A DNA stretch of 64,000 nucleotides from contig NC_057816.1 of assembly GCF_910594005.1 (NCBI RefSeq), positions 26,491,797-26,555,796 on the forward strand, written 5' to 3'. Source of the DNA: Cervus elaphus (taxonomy: Eukaryota > Chordata > Mammalia > Artiodactyla > Cervidae). Of this stretch, positions 32,909 through 43,934 are shown piece by piece. Positions within the stretch are counted from its first letter, which is position 1. The number at the start of each line of letters is the position of its first letter. A program made the translations under genes and the position numbers. The notes beneath the pieces are model-generated. The model was given only the letters and a program-made list of their open reading frames with translations. It was not told where the DNA came from and did no database searches.

Positions 32909-33831
32909 ATAATACTTCTTTAATACTTAATCAAAATATTGTCAAGAATATTCTGGATAGGCAAGAAAGCAAAGAGTCAATTAGTCCAGGGATTGTGTGC
33001 ATAATGAGTCAGTCAGGGATTTATAGGATGTGGGGTTAAAATCTGTTAGTCTCCATGCCTTTTAAAGCTTGAGGAAATTAAAAAAAAAAACAAACAACAA
33101 CCAACCTATTTGGCACAATAGTTTGATTGCATTTCCTTTTTTTTTTTTTAAGAATATAATAGTGTATTTTAGCTAGTAATTCCTGTTGACAGTGATCTTC
33201 CCTCAAACCTTTAAATGTAACATTTCATGCTCTGACTTCTCTTGCTGTTGTGAGATTCTATGCTCCTTTTAACAGCCCTTCCATTGTAGGTATTCTTCCT
33301 TTTTTCTATTGCAAGAGATTTGTTTTTAATTTTTTTTAGTTTTCCTACTGAAAACTGCCTTGTCATAAATTTCTTTTTAATCCTGATTGGGATGTGTTAA
33401 TATATGAATCTATATTTTTACATCTAGAAAACTGCTATTATGATTTTAAATGTTGTCTCTTCAGCATTCTTACTTAGGCGGTACATGTACTGACAAGGTT
33501 GTCTTGGCAACGTGCTGAAGGGCAAAGAAAGAACACTGGATTAAACAAAAATATGTGTTCTGGAACCAGCTCTGGAACTCACTTGCTTTGGCAGTGGTGT
33601 GCTGGGACTGGTTGGAATTTGCTTGGAATGGCTTGTGAGAACATGTCATGAACTTTTCAGACATCTTGACAGCCAGTTTAATATAGCCCATGTTAAATGA
33701 TGCAAATGTACAATTAAGAAAGCTATATTAAAACAAACGTGATGAATACTGAAACCTCATCATTTCCTAATTATTTTTATATATTTTGCTATTGTTGCCT
33801 ATGATCTTCTGTCTGTGTGATAGAATTGCTG
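32909..33831. other. Unique sequence
   Basis: A and T runs at 33081-33091 and 33138-33150. No repeat family or exon recognised. Confidence 0.4.
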
Positions 33832-34212
33832 TGTAATGGTTCTTTGGACTGAAATGTGTCCTCAAGTTCATACACTGAAGCCTGCATCCCAATGTGGCTG
33901 CATTTGGAGATAGGTAAGGAGATGATTAAGGTTTAATGAGATCATCAGGGTGGGGTCCTGATAGGGTAAGATTGGTGTCCTTAAATGAAGAGACAGCAGA
34001 GACCTAGCACTCTCTCTCTCTCTGCCCCATGAGGTTACAGAGAGAAGGGGACTGGCTGCCTGCAAGCCACAAAAACTCTCACCAAAAACCAAGTCAGCTG
34101 GCACCTTGGTCTTAGACTTCTCAGCTTCTAAAAATGTGAAAAAATAAGTTTCTATTGTTCACATCACCCAGTCTATGGCATTTTGTTATGACAGCTTGAG
34201 CAGGCTAAGACA
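33832..34212 (+). mobile_element. MaLR-type LTR (MST/MLT1-like)
   Basis: Follows the MaLR LTR plan: 'GACTGAAATGTGTCCTCAAG', 'GAAGCCTGCATCCCAATGTG', 'TGGTGTCCTTAAATGAAGAG', 'CTTCTCAGCTTCTAAAAATG', 'CACCCAGTCTATGGCATTTTG' and an end close to 'GCAGGCTAAGACA'. A (TC)n run lies at 34010-34022. No second LTR or internal part nearby, so this is an old solo LTR. Confidence 0.8.
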
Positions 34213-34369
34213 AGTGGTATGCTACTGTGCATTTCTTCCCGACTCCACATGAACTGCCATCATGTCAGTAAATTGAAATTGGCCATGCTGTAAGTAGTTA
34301 CAACACAGAAATTGGCAAATGATACAAATCAAAGTGTATTTGATGTATTGTTTTATTGATTGTGTACAT

Positions 34370-34470
34370 CAGGATTTGACAAACCATAGAACAAAACCAT
34401 GAAACAAAACCAGCCCAGGACTGGTTTTACATAGCTAGAGAGCTAGGCATGCTTTTTACATTTTTATGAG
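34370..34470 (+). mobile_element. hAT-type fragment, same family as 2064-2275
   Basis: 'CAGGATTTGACAAACCATAG' and 'CCAGCCCAGGACTGGTTTTAC' match the end region of that family. An (AAC)n/A-rich run at 34480-34520 follows. Confidence 0.5.
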
Positions 34471-34520
34471 GCCATAACAACAAACAAACTAAAAAAAGAA
34501 ACAACAACAACAACAAAAAA

Positions 34521-35014
34521 CCACACCACACACAGAGGAGAATATCTGATACAGATATATACGGCATTCAAATCCTAAAATACCTGTCTGATTGTTCACA
34601 GAATGTTTATTGATTCCTAAGCTACACTAAACGTGGTGATGAAGGAAGTGTTAATAATAGAGCAAATGCAATAGCTTTTCATTTCTGTAGTAGTTACCTT
34701 GTGAATAGTACAAAAAATAGAGGAAATAGTCTTCTGGGCTTTAAAAATTATTTTCCAAATCAGGAAAAACATCTCTCAGCATAAAATGAACGAAGTTTTG
34801 AAATATGTCTTTGTTGTTTTATCTTACTCATTAGATAAGAATATGAACCAACATGCGTGTTGGAACTTTACTTCTTCATCAGTTGCAACCACAGGTTGGC
34901 TATGGATTCAGGAATTCAGAGAAAATCAACAAAAGTATTCTGTGAAGCTCAACTGGCTATATAGAGTTTGTAATAAAGACTGTGGCATATTTTATTATTT
35001 GTAGTACTACACAT
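34521..35014. other. Unique AT-rich sequence
   Basis: Nothing recognised. Confidence 0.4.
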
Positions 35015-35042
35015 CCTACACTACACAGCCATAGTGCCGGCC

Positions 35043-35411
35043 ATGGGTGCTGCGGGTGGAAAGATCAACTGGCCGTGAACGGAGCTGAAGAAGCTGTTCA
35101 AGCGATGGTGAGTGTTGAACCAGGAGTGGCAACTGAAACCTCGGGTGGTCAGAGGTGTGATAGACAAAGGACTGATTACGCGGCAACACCTCAAGTAGCG
35201 GGCGTCCAGTGCATGTGCCCACATTACTCTGTCTGGGAAGAAGTGCAGAAAACTCCTGCCACAGATCTGATTTGCCTGGAATAAGAAAATAGCCATGGAA
35301 GCAGGAGCCCCTCCTAAGCCAACCAGGACTAGTGAACCACAGCCCAAATCAAAAAAGAAGACACAAGGCCCCCAGGATGTAGACATGGAGGGCCTTGAAG
35401 ATAAGAGCTAA
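35043..35411 (+). pseudogene. C11orf98 (pseudogene): Processed pseudogene resembling C11orf98
   Basis: One frame runs 123 codons from ATG (35043) to TAA (35409-35411) without introns or frameshifts, but with premature stops at codons 12, 23, 52 and 76. Recognisable blocks are 'MGAAGGKIN', 'LKPRVVRGVIDKGLITRQHL', 'ITLSGKK' and the acidic end 'DVDMEGLEDKS'. Length and order fit the small basic protein C11orf98 (about 123 aa, function poorly known), recalled from memory. Three of the four stops are TGA where arginine is expected, as CpG decay of CGA would give. One lysine codon near codon 17 appears lost. About 135 bp of probable 3' UTR follow, then a Bov-tA where a poly(A) would be expected. 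Absence of introns suggests a retrocopy; the poly(A) is not visible. Confidence 0.65.
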
Positions 35412-35549
35412 ATCTGAATCTCACACCCCTTCCACCAGAAGCTTCTCAAGCTGGAGCCAAGAGGACTCGATGCTTATTTCAGATGATTTTGGAGAAAGTC
35501 TTGCTCCTGTTCATTCTCCCTGTATTCCTTTTCCCTAATGGCCTACTGG
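35412..35549 (+). other. Probable 3' UTR of the retropseudogene
   Basis: Sequence from the stop codon to the Bov-tA matches no repeat and is presumed to be the retrocopied 3' UTR. Inference from position only. Confidence 0.4.
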
Positions 35550-35659
35550 AGGAGGAAATGCAACCCACTCTGGTATTCTTGCCTGGAGAATCCCCATGGA
35601 AAGAGGAGCCTGGTGGGCTACAGTCCATGGGGTCACAAAGAGTCAGACATTACTAAGCA
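35550..35659 (+). mobile_element. Bov-tA SINE, 3' half
   Basis: 'AGGAGGAAATGCAACCCACTC' to 'CACAAAGAGTCAGACATTAC'. 5' half absent. Confidence 0.9.
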
Positions 35660-35765
35660 CATATCCTTTATAGCAGTAAGACTATGTTAAAATTGTGTAC
35701 CTATATATGTCTATATTAGGGATAAAGTGCTATAAAATTAATTATTTTAAACTTATTGGCTTAAA

Positions 35766-35790
35766 CTATATATTTATATATATATATATA
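35766..35790. repeat. (TA)n microsatellite
   Basis: Alternating TA run. Confidence 0.8.
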
Positions 35791-35794
35791 ATCT

Positions 35795-36290
35795 TACACT
35801 TTCTGTGGGTCAGGAGGCCAGCACAGGGTAGCTGGGCTCTATCCCAGTCTGCTCAGGGTCTGCCAAGTTTGCAGTCAAGCTATCAGCTGGGTTGTGTTTT
35901 TATCTGAAGGCTCAACAGGGTTGGAAGCTGTTTCCAGCCTCTCTTAGATTATAGCCAGAACTCATTTCCTTGCAGCGGTAAGACTGAAGGCCCTGGCTTC
36001 TTTTTGGATGTCAGAAGCTAAAGGCTCCTCTCAGTTCCTGGAGATCACCCTGAGCTCCTTACCCTCTGGGCCTCCCATATGGCCACTTTTTAAAAATCAG
36101 TTGGGAAGGTAAAGAGACTCCAGTGAGAGTCTACTAGTAGGACAGAGTCTTCTGTAAGTTAATCACAGAGTGACATCTCATCAGCTTTGGCAGTCACAGA
36201 TTCTACCTACATTCAGGGGGATGAGCACACACAAAAGCATGGACACCCAAAGATGGGAACCATGAAGTCCACATTAGAGCATGCCCATCA
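35795..36290 (+). mobile_element. Ancient interspersed repeat, family not named
   Basis: 'TCTGTGGGTCAGGAGGCCAG', 'CAGTCTGCTCAGGGTCTGCC', 'TATCTGAAGGCTCAACAGGG', 'CATTTCCTTGCAGCGGTAAG', 'GAGTGACATCTCATCAGCTTTGG' style blocks follow a widespread old mammalian repeat, but I cannot assign it with confidence. Confidence 0.45.
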
Positions 36291-36701
36291 CAGTATGTGT
36301 ATTTTGGGGGTGGGAGGGAGGAGGAGAGTTGATTGTTAAACATTCACCAGCACACCACTGAATGTGGGTCAAGTCATCGGCTTTGAACCTCAGTATACTC
36401 ATTTGTAAATATTAGGTGTTGGATGCGTGTCTCAACTTAGGCTCCAAGGAACACATGAAGATTTCCAATGCCTACTAGCTTGCTGAATGTTTTTTTTTTT
36501 TTTTTTAAACAATTTAAACTTAATTAGCTCAACTTTTCCCAAATTTACGTGACTGAATGCAGTACTGCTTAACATCCTGTGAAACTTGTGTTCTATAACA
36601 CTCTCTTTAGGATACTGATCCTGTTGCTTAGCTGACTTCCAAAATTCACTTAGCACTTAAATTTATAACATATTTTTACTTAAAACAATTTTGTTGGAGT
36701 T
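36291..36701. other. Unique sequence
   Basis: T run at 36489-36507. Nothing else recognised. Confidence 0.4.
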
Positions 36702-36929
36702 TGCATGTGTGTGTGCAAAGTTGCTCAGTCATGTCCGACTGTTTGTGACCCCATAGAGTGTAACCCACCAGGCTCCTCCATCCATGGAATTTTCCAGGCA
36801 AGAATATTAGAGTGGGTAGCTGTTCCCTTCTCCAGGGAATCTTCCAGATCCAGGAATTGAACCCGAGTATCTTATGTCTCCTGAGTTTGCAGGCAGATTC
36901 TTTACTACTAGCACCACCTGGGAAGGCCC
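36702..36929 (-). mobile_element. Bov-tA SINE, full length
   Basis: 'GCAAAGTTGCTCAGTCATGTCC' tail to 'CACCACCTGGGAAGGCCC' head. Confidence 0.95.
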
Positions 36930-38140
36930 TTATTGAAGTGTAATTGATTTATAATGTATTAGTTTCAAGTGTAGAGCAAGTAATTCAGTTATACATATAT
37001 TCATTCTTTCTAACATTCTTTTCTTCATATAAGTTATTACAGGATATTGACTAGAGTTCCCTTTGCTATATAGTAAGGATGATCTATTTCATGGCAAATA
37101 GATGGGGAAAATGTGGAAACAAAGTCAGAATTCATTTTCTTGGACAGTGACTGCAGCCATGAAATTAAAAGATGTTTGCTCCTTAGAAGAATAGCTGTGA
37201 CAAACCTAGACAGCATATTAAAAAGCAGAGACATTACTTTGCCCACAAAGATCTGTCTAGTCAAAGCTATGGTTTTTCCAGTAGTCATGTATGGATGTGA
37301 GAGTTGGACCATAAAGAAAGCTGAGTGGTGAAAAATTGATGCTTTCAAATTGTGGTGCTGGAGAAGACTCTAAAGAGTCATTTGGACTATAAGGAGATCA
37401 AACCAGTCAATCCTAAAGGAAATTAATCCTGAATATTCATTAAGACTGATACTGAAACTGAAGTTCTAATACTTTGGCCACGTGATGTGAAGAGCTGACT
37501 CGTTGGAAAAGACCCTGATGCTGGGAAAGATTGAGGGCAAGAGAAGGGGGCAACAGAGGACAAGATGGTTGGATGGTATCACTGACTCAATGGACATGAG
37601 TTTGAGCAAACTTCAGGAGATAGTGAAGGACAGGGAGGTCTGGCATGCTGCAGTCTATGGGGTTGCAAAGAGCTGGACATGACTTAGCAACTGAACAACA
37701 ACAACAAAGTCCTTGTTGATCGTCTATTTTTTGTATAATAGTGTGTATATATTAATCCCAGTTTCCTAGTTTATCCATCCTACCCACATGTCTCCACTTT
37801 AGTAAGTTTGTTTTTAAAATCTTTGTCTGCATTGTAAATAAGCTCATTTATATAATTTTTTTTTTTACTTTAGATTTCATGTGAGTGATATCCTATAATA
37901 TTTGTCTTCCTCTCTCTGATTTATTTCTAAGTAAGATAACTGCAAGGTCCATCCATGTCTGTGCAAGTGACATTATTTTGTTCTTTTTTATGGTTGGATG
38001 ATATTCCATTGTGTATATATATTGCATCTTCTTTATCCATTCCTCTGTTGATGGACATTTAGGTTACTTCCATGTCTTGGCTATTGTAAGTAGTGCTGCA
38101 GTGAACATTGGGGTGCATGTATATTTTTGAATTATATTTT
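36930..38140 (-). mobile_element. Old L1 3' portion, split by BovB
   Basis: Left part 'TTGAAGTGTAATTGATTTAT' to 'TTGCTATATAGTAAG' (36930-37089). Right part resumes 'GTCCTTGTTGATCGTC' (37709) and runs through 'TATGGTTGGATGATATTCCA' to 'GTGAACATTGGGGTGCATG'. BovB occupies 37090-37707. Confidence 0.88.
37090..37707 (+). mobile_element. BovB LINE, 5'-truncated
   Basis: From 'CATGGCAAATAGATGGGG' (C-terminal part of the reverse transcriptase protein) to the tail 'GACATGACTTAGCAACTGAAC' plus (AAC)n. A frame at 37113-37331 retains 'ITLPTKICLVKAMVFPVVMY' and 'GCESWTIKKAEW'. Indels break the rest. Confidence 0.92.
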
Positions 38141-38820
38141 TATTTACTTTCATTTTCCATCTGAGGATCTTTGTATCAACTATTTTCTTTACCTGGGAAT
38201 TCTTTTTCCAGATCTTTGCTTGGCTGGCTGCTTCTTACCAACTTATATGTCACTTTCTAACACAATTCTCCCCTGTAAACTCTAGTCCCTCCCTCCTCTC
38301 CTTGATCTGTTATCCTGCTTCACTTTATCCCATGAATTTGTTACTGAAATAAAATTTGCAGGCCAGTGGGAAGGAGTAGAGCAATGCAACTCAAAGTGCG
38401 GTGTATGGACCAATACTGTTCTGCAGATGTTTGCTACTGGTCTATGACAGGGAAAGGAGTTTACTTCCGCATGTAAATCAATGAAATCACTAAGTGTGCT
38501 GCTTATTTTAGATGACTTTTTTGTTTGCTTCTCTATTAGCATTATGGTTTTTGCAGCAAAACTTTATCTGTGAAGAAATCACACTCTGGAATAAGCGTCT
38601 TAACTTGTGGACTGTTAAAAGACTTGTTCAAAATAACTGTTTCAAGTAACACAGAGGATGAAAAAGGGTTAAAAGATCAAGGAGGTGAGGAGGAGTAGGG
38701 TGAGGACTGATGGGAAAGGGATGACATCAGAGGTGAATGGAAGGCCCTAAGTTTACGGGGAAGGGTGCATGTTCTAGAAACCTCAGGTTTGTTTTTTAAA
38801 GCACATATTTCCTCTGCCTT
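38141..38820. other. Unique sequence
   Basis: Nothing confidently assigned. 38390-38460 looks like a decayed DNA-transposon fragment but is too short to name. Confidence 0.35.
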
Positions 38821-38821
38821 T

Positions 38822-39047
38822 GCATGTGTGCTAAGTCGTCATTTCAGTCATGTCTAACTCTTTGTAACCCTATGGACTGTAGTCCACCAGGCTCCTCTGT
38901 CCATGGGATTCTCCACCAAGAATAAAGGAGTGTGTTGTCATGCCCTCCTCCAGGGGATCTTCCCTAACCAGTGATTTAACCCAGGTCTCTTACATCTCTT
39001 GTAGTGGCAGGCGGGTTCTTTAACACTAGCACCACAAGGGAAGCCCA
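38822..39047 (-). mobile_element. Bov-tA SINE with perfect 10-bp target duplication
   Basis: 'TTTCAGTCATGTCTAACTCT' to 'AGCACCACAAGGGAAGCCC'. CTCTGCCTTT occurs at 38812-38821 and 39048-39057. Confidence 0.96.
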
Positions 39048-39057
39048 CTCTGCCTTT

Positions 39058-39494
39058 AGTTTTATTAAAAAAAGAAAACCAAAAAACATAAAGAAACAAT
39101 GACCACTGCTGGATGATTTTCTAGATAGGGGAAAACCCAGCGTTCTTGGGAAGATCTGTACCAAGATCTCTTAAAAATCTCCAACATCATCATTGCTAAC
39201 TGGGTCAGTTTTTGTTGTATAAATAACCAAAAGATGCAATAGTATAGCATGTTTGGATTTATTAAGTCCCCATGCAGGGGATAACAGAGGAAAATCCTTC
39301 TCTAAAAGGCATGACATTGGAGGGTAGGAATTCTCTAAGGTAGTCTGGGATTGCCTGTGAACCTACGGAGATCTCCATTGATCTGATTCTGTTGGCATAC
39401 ACCTTTCTTTAGCTCCAGATGATAGGAAGTCTGCTTTGGAGAGGGGCTCAGCTCTGGCTCAGCAGATGAAACAGATGCTAGTAGTTCTGTAAAA
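39058..39494. other. Unique sequence
   Basis: No repeat or exon recognised. Confidence 0.35.
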
Positions 39495-39905
39495 GTTGTG
39501 TAATGTAGTGTTTTTACTGATACTGAAGTAACATGATTACTTTGAATATAATAGAAAATATAGATAAAATGTGCATCAGAAAGAATATCCTTCTAACCCC
39601 GCCAACCTAAAATTATAACACATATTTTCATGTATTTCCTTCCAGCCTTTTTTCTGTTACCCCCTTTTTAAAAAAAATGCAGTTGATATCACTGTGTGAA
39701 TATTTATGCCTTTTCAAAAACACTAGGTATCACATCAAAGGCATTTCTCTATATTCTGAGACTGCTTTGTCAACATCAAGGGAATGGTTGCCGAATATCC
39801 TATCATGAGGATAGAAGTAATAAAAACAGTCCACTATTTGTGACTGTTAGGTTGTTTTAATTTTTTCCCTTTTATTTGTATGAGTTGAAAAACATCTTCT
39901 GATTC
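39495..39905 (-). mobile_element. Old L1 (L1M-type) 3' fragment
   Basis: 'TTTTCATGTATTTCCTTCCAGCC', 'CACTATTTGTGACTGTTAGG' and 'GAAAAACATCTTCTGATTC' are antisense old L1 3' sequence. Confidence 0.55.
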
Positions 39906-40078
39906 ATCTTTGTATTCCTCTTGAAGGAACTGAATTATATGAATGAAGTGGGTGTGTGCAAATGTGACATTTCGTGTCAAAGTTCTGTGGTCCTCTAATC
40001 TTTGCCATATGCTCTTCTGTCCCTGCTTCAGTTACTTTGTGCTCTTGGAGCCATGGGTTTGTTGCTTGTGCTGGCTTT
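39906..40078. other. Unique sequence
   Basis: Short stretch with nothing recognised. Confidence 0.35.
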
Positions 40079-40090
40079 GACCCCCCCCCC

Positions 40091-40325
40091 TTTTTTCCAT
40101 TTATTTTTATTAGTTGGAATTTAGAAAGATGGTAACAATAACCCTATATGCAAAACAGAATAAGAGACACAGATGTACAGAACAGACTTTTGGACTCTGT
40201 GGGAGAAGGAGAGGGTGGGATGTTTTGAGAGAATAGCATCAAAACATGTATATTACCTAGGGTGAAACAGATCACCAGCCCAGGCTGGATGCATGAGACA
40301 AGTGCTCGGGCCTGGTGCACTGGGA
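40091..40325 (-). mobile_element. Tiny L1 insertion with inverted 5' segment
   Basis: 40091-40118 is a T run plus the antisense of an L1 3' terminus ('CCATTTATTTTTATTAGTTGG'). It joins at 'GGAATTTAGAAAGATGG' to sense L1 3'-UTR sequence (40119-40325) nearly identical to 59150-59346. Flanks TGACCCCC(n)TTTT at about 40079-40094 and TGACCCCCTTTT at 40326-40337 look like a target duplication with a length-variable C run. The whole insert is about 235 bp. Confidence 0.6.
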
Positions 40326-40337
40326 TGACCCCCTTTT

Positions 40338-41027
40338 GACATCAGCATTGAGAAGGATCTGGTGTACTCCTAACAGGGAACTTTTCTGTCTGCTTGGACC
40401 CTGGAATTTCTCTGACAGTAGTGTTTGCCAGTCTTGGTCTTCTTTTGCCCTCATAGTCAATCTTGGGTAAAAAGACAAGAGTGAGCATTTCCCCCAATTT
40501 CAGTGGTAATTCAGCTGTATCTGTGTTTTCATGATGAAAGCTTAACACACTTATCCCTCATATTATCTTGGGTCATTAGAAAAAATAATTTTTCTCTGAC
40601 CTAATATAGTTTCTAAGCCATTATACAACCTCTTTGCAGCATGAATTCGTAATAGACTTTAAAATCTAAAAGGATGCAGTTGTGAGCAAAATGATGAAAG
40701 GAGAGAGGAAAATGGAATTGCCAAGGTCAGTAATCAATGCCCTTGCTTTAGAGTCAGTGTTCCCTGCCATGGCTAGTCAGCTTTTCCGTTTCAACTTTGT
40801 TTGTTGTTCGTTATTTATGAAATAACTGGGCCCCTTGACATACCTATCAACAAACCACAGTGTGATATTACATTGAAAGAATTTAGAGGACTCTTTTGAT
40901 CTAATTTGGACATAGTCTAGTGAAGAGAATGGTGGCATTTGAGTAAAAAGTCTTAAACTAGTTGACTGAAAACTATATTATTGATGTATCACTGCGTGGT
41001 TCTCAGTAAGTCTCTCAGCTTTGTGGG
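40338..41027. other. Unique sequence
   Basis: Two overlapping 68-aa minus-strand frames (40272-40548) have no recognisable domain. Otherwise nothing. Confidence 0.35.
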
Positions 41028-41259
41028 TTTTTTTTTTAATTGAGGTATAATTTATTTACAATGTTGTGTTAGCTTTATGTATACATCAAAGAGATTTAGT
41101 TATACATATATACATATATATTCTTTTCAAGGTTCTTTTCCTTTATAAGTTATTGCAGGATATTCAGTAAAGTTCCTTGTGCTTTATAGTAGGTCCTTGT
41201 TGATTGTGTATTTTGTGCATAGTGGTGTTTATATTTTAATCCCCAATTCCTGATATATC
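41028..41259 (-). mobile_element. Old L1 3'-UTR fragment
   Basis: T run and 'AATTGAGGTATAATTTATTT', then 'GCAGGATATTCAGTAAAGTTCC' and 'GTAGGTCCTTGTTGATTGTG'. Ends abruptly at the BovB tail. Confidence 0.85.
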
Positions 41260-42645
41260 AGTTCAGTCAGTTCAGTTCAGTTGCTCAGTCGTGTCCGACT
41301 CTTTGCGACCCCATGAATCGCAGCACGCCAGGCCTCCCTGTCCATCACAAACTCCCGGAGTTTACTCAGACTCATGTCCATCGAGTCGGTGATGCCATCC
41401 AACCATCTCATCCTCTGTCGTCCCCTTCTCCTCCTGCCCCCCATCCCTCCCAGCATCAGGGTCTTTTCCAATGAGTCAGCTCTTCGCATGAGGTGGCCAA
41501 AGTATTGGAGTTTCAGCTTCAGCATCAGTCCTTCCAATAAATACCCAGGACTGATCTCCTTTAGGATGGACTGATTGGATCTGCTTGCAGTCCAAGGGAC
41601 TCTCAAGAGTCTTCTCCAACACCACAGTTCGAAAGCATCAATTCTTCGGCGCTCAGCTTTCTTCACAGTCCAACTCTTACATCCATACATGACCACTGGA
41701 GAAACCATAGCCTTGACTAGACAGACCTTTGTTGGCAAAGTAATGTCTCTGCTTTTTAATATGCTGTCTAGGTTGGTCATAACTTTCCTTCCAAGGAGTA
41801 AGCATCTTTTAATTTCATGGCTGCAATCACCATCTGCAGTGATTTTGGAGCCCCCCCAAAATAAAGTCAGCCACTGTTTCCCCTGTTTCCCCATCTATTT
41901 CCCATGAAGTGATGGGACCAGATGCCATGATCTTAGTTTTCTGAATGTTGAGCTTTAAGCCAACTTCTTCACTCTCCTCTTTCACTTTCATCAAGAGGCT
42001 TTTTAGTTCCTCTTCACTTTCTGCCATAAGGGTGGTGTCATTTGCATATCTGAGGTTATTGATATTTCTCCTGGCAATCTTGATTCCAGCTTGTGCTGCT
42101 TCCAGCCCAGCTTTTCTCATGATGTACTCTGCATATAAGTTAGATAAACAGGGTGACAATATATAGCCTTGATGTACTCTTTTTCCTATTTGGAACCAGT
42201 CCATTGTTCCATGTCCAGTTCTAACTGTTGCTTCCTGACCTGCATATAGGTTTCTCGAGAGGTGGGTCAGGTGGTCTGGTATTCCCATCTCTTTCAGGAT
42301 TTTCCACAGTTTACTGTGATCCACACAGTCAAAGGCTTTCACATAGTCAATAAAGCAGAAATAGATGCTTTTCTGGAACTCTCTTGCTTTTTCAATGATC
42401 CAGCGGACGTTGGCAATTTGATCTCTGGTTCCTCTGCCCTTTCTAAAACCAGTTTGAGCATCTGGAAGTTCTTGGTTCACGTATTGCTGAAGCCTGACTT
42501 GGAGAATTTTGAGCATTACTTTACTAGCGTGTGAGATGAGTGCAATTGTGTGACATCACCAGATGGTCAACACCGAAATCAGATTGACTATATTCTTTGC
42601 AGCCAAAATGGAGAAGCTCTATACAGCCAGCAAAAACAAATTCAG
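41260..42645 (-). mobile_element. BovB LINE, probably 5'-inverted
   Basis: The antisense tail 'TTCAGTTGCTCAGTCGTGTC' starts at about 41270 and the element reads on the minus strand to about 42552. At 42553 it switches to sense BovB endonuclease sequence ('CACCAGATGGTCAACACCG', 'TCAGATTGACTATATTCTTT') to about 42645. The two pieces are several hundred bases apart in a normal BovB, so the switch involves an inversion and a deletion. No clear target duplication was found. Confidence 0.85.
41277..42516 (-). pseudogene. BovB reverse transcriptase C-terminal two thirds, catalytic residue lost
   Basis: The best preserved BovB frames in the window: 229 codons (42516-41827) then 205 codons (41894-41277) after a frame change. 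They read 'LPDAQTGFRKGRGTRDQI', 'CFIDYVKAFDCVDHSKLW' (motif A), then 'HQGYILSPCLSNLYAEYI' (motif B, altered), and 'LRYANDTTLMAESEEEL', where the second residue of YADD is Asn. The C-terminal part has 'GCKSWTVKKAERRRIDAFEL' and ends in the tail-encoded 'MDREAWRAAIHGVAKSRTRL'. Inactive by the YAND change and the frameshift. Confidence 0.93.
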
Positions 42646-42989
42646 ACTAATCCTAGGGAGTATCAAATAGCGAGAACTCACACAACGGAAGCCACTTGAA
42701 TTCAAGACCAGGCATAACCCAATCACCAGTAGCACCCTGTGCTGGAAGCCTCATTTAAACAACAACCAAAACAAAAAATACAAACCCAGTCTTTAGCACT
42801 GGATTACCACCTCACTTAGCCTTGCCCATCAGAGGAAAAACAAAAAAAAACTCAGTACAAATCTCACCCTACACGAAGCTTACACAAACCACTGGACCAA
42901 ACTTAGGAGAGCAGAAACCAAAAGGAAGAAAGATTTCAACCTTGAAGCCTGGGAAAAGGAGACCTAAAACACAATAAGTTAAAAAAAAG

Positions 42990-43880
42990 AATGAAAAGGC
43001 AGAGAAATACTATACCAATGAAGGAACAAATTAGAAACACAGCAGTCCAAGTAAATGAAGAGGAAACAGGCAAACTACCTGAAAAAGAATTCAGAATAAT
43101 GATAGTAAAGATGATCAAGAACCTTGAAAACAAAATGGAGAAAATGTAAGAATCAATTAACAAAGACCTAGAAGAATTAAAGAATAAACATGTAGAGACA
43201 AATAACACAATTACTGAAATTAAAAATACTCTAGAAGGAATCAGTAGCAGACTATATGAAGCAGAAGAATGAATCAGTGAGCTGGAAGATAAAATGGTGG
43301 AAATAACTTCTGAAGAGCAGAATAAAGTAAAAAAGAATGACAAGAACTGAAGACAGTTCCAGAGACCTCTGGAACAATATCAAATGTGCCAACATTCAAA
43401 TTATAGGTGTCACAGAAGAAGACAAGAAAAAGAAAGGGTTAGAAATTTTTTTTGAAGAGATTATAGTTGAACATTTCCCCAACCCAGAAAGGAAATAGTC
43501 AATCAAGTCCAAGAGGCCCAGAGTCCCATACAGGATAAACACAAGGAGAAACATGCCAAGATATGCTAATCAAACTAACAAAGACTAATCACAAAGAAAT
43601 AATATTAAAAGCAGCAAGAGAGAAGCAACAAGGAACATACAGGGGAAACCCCATACACTTAACAGCTGATCTCTCAGCAGAAACTCTGCAGGCCAGAAGG
43701 GGAATGGCAAGATATATTTAAAGTACTGAAAGGGAAAAATCTACAACCAAGATTACTGAACCCAGCAAGGATCTCATTCAAAATTGATGGAGAAGTAAAA
43801 AGATTTTTAGAAAAGCAAAAGTTAAGAGAATTCAGTACCACCAAACCAGCTTTAGAACAAATGTTAAAGGGACTTATATA
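42990..43880 (+). pseudogene. L1 ORF1 (RNA-binding chaperone) remnant
   Basis: Conceptual translation gives 'LPEKEFRIMIVKMIKNLENK', a coiled-coil-like stretch 'NNTITEIKNTLEGISSRL' and 'ISELEDKMVEITSEEQNK', typical of the L1 ORF1 N-terminal and central part. The C-terminal domain is visible only in shifting frames ('KIDGEVKRFLEKQKLREF', 'STTKPALEQMLKGL' near 43780-43875). Many stops. The open minus-strand frame at 42936-43343 is its antisense shadow. Confidence 0.85.
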
Positions 43881-43934
43881 GCCAAGAAATAGAAGAAAAA
43901 AGATCTACAAAATCAACCCCAAACAATTAAGAAA

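Noticed and set aside
42936..43343. Open minus-strand frame of 135 codons, rich in Ser/Phe/Ile
   Set aside because: It is the antisense of the A-rich L1 ORF1 region; hydrophobic antisense frames are expected there.
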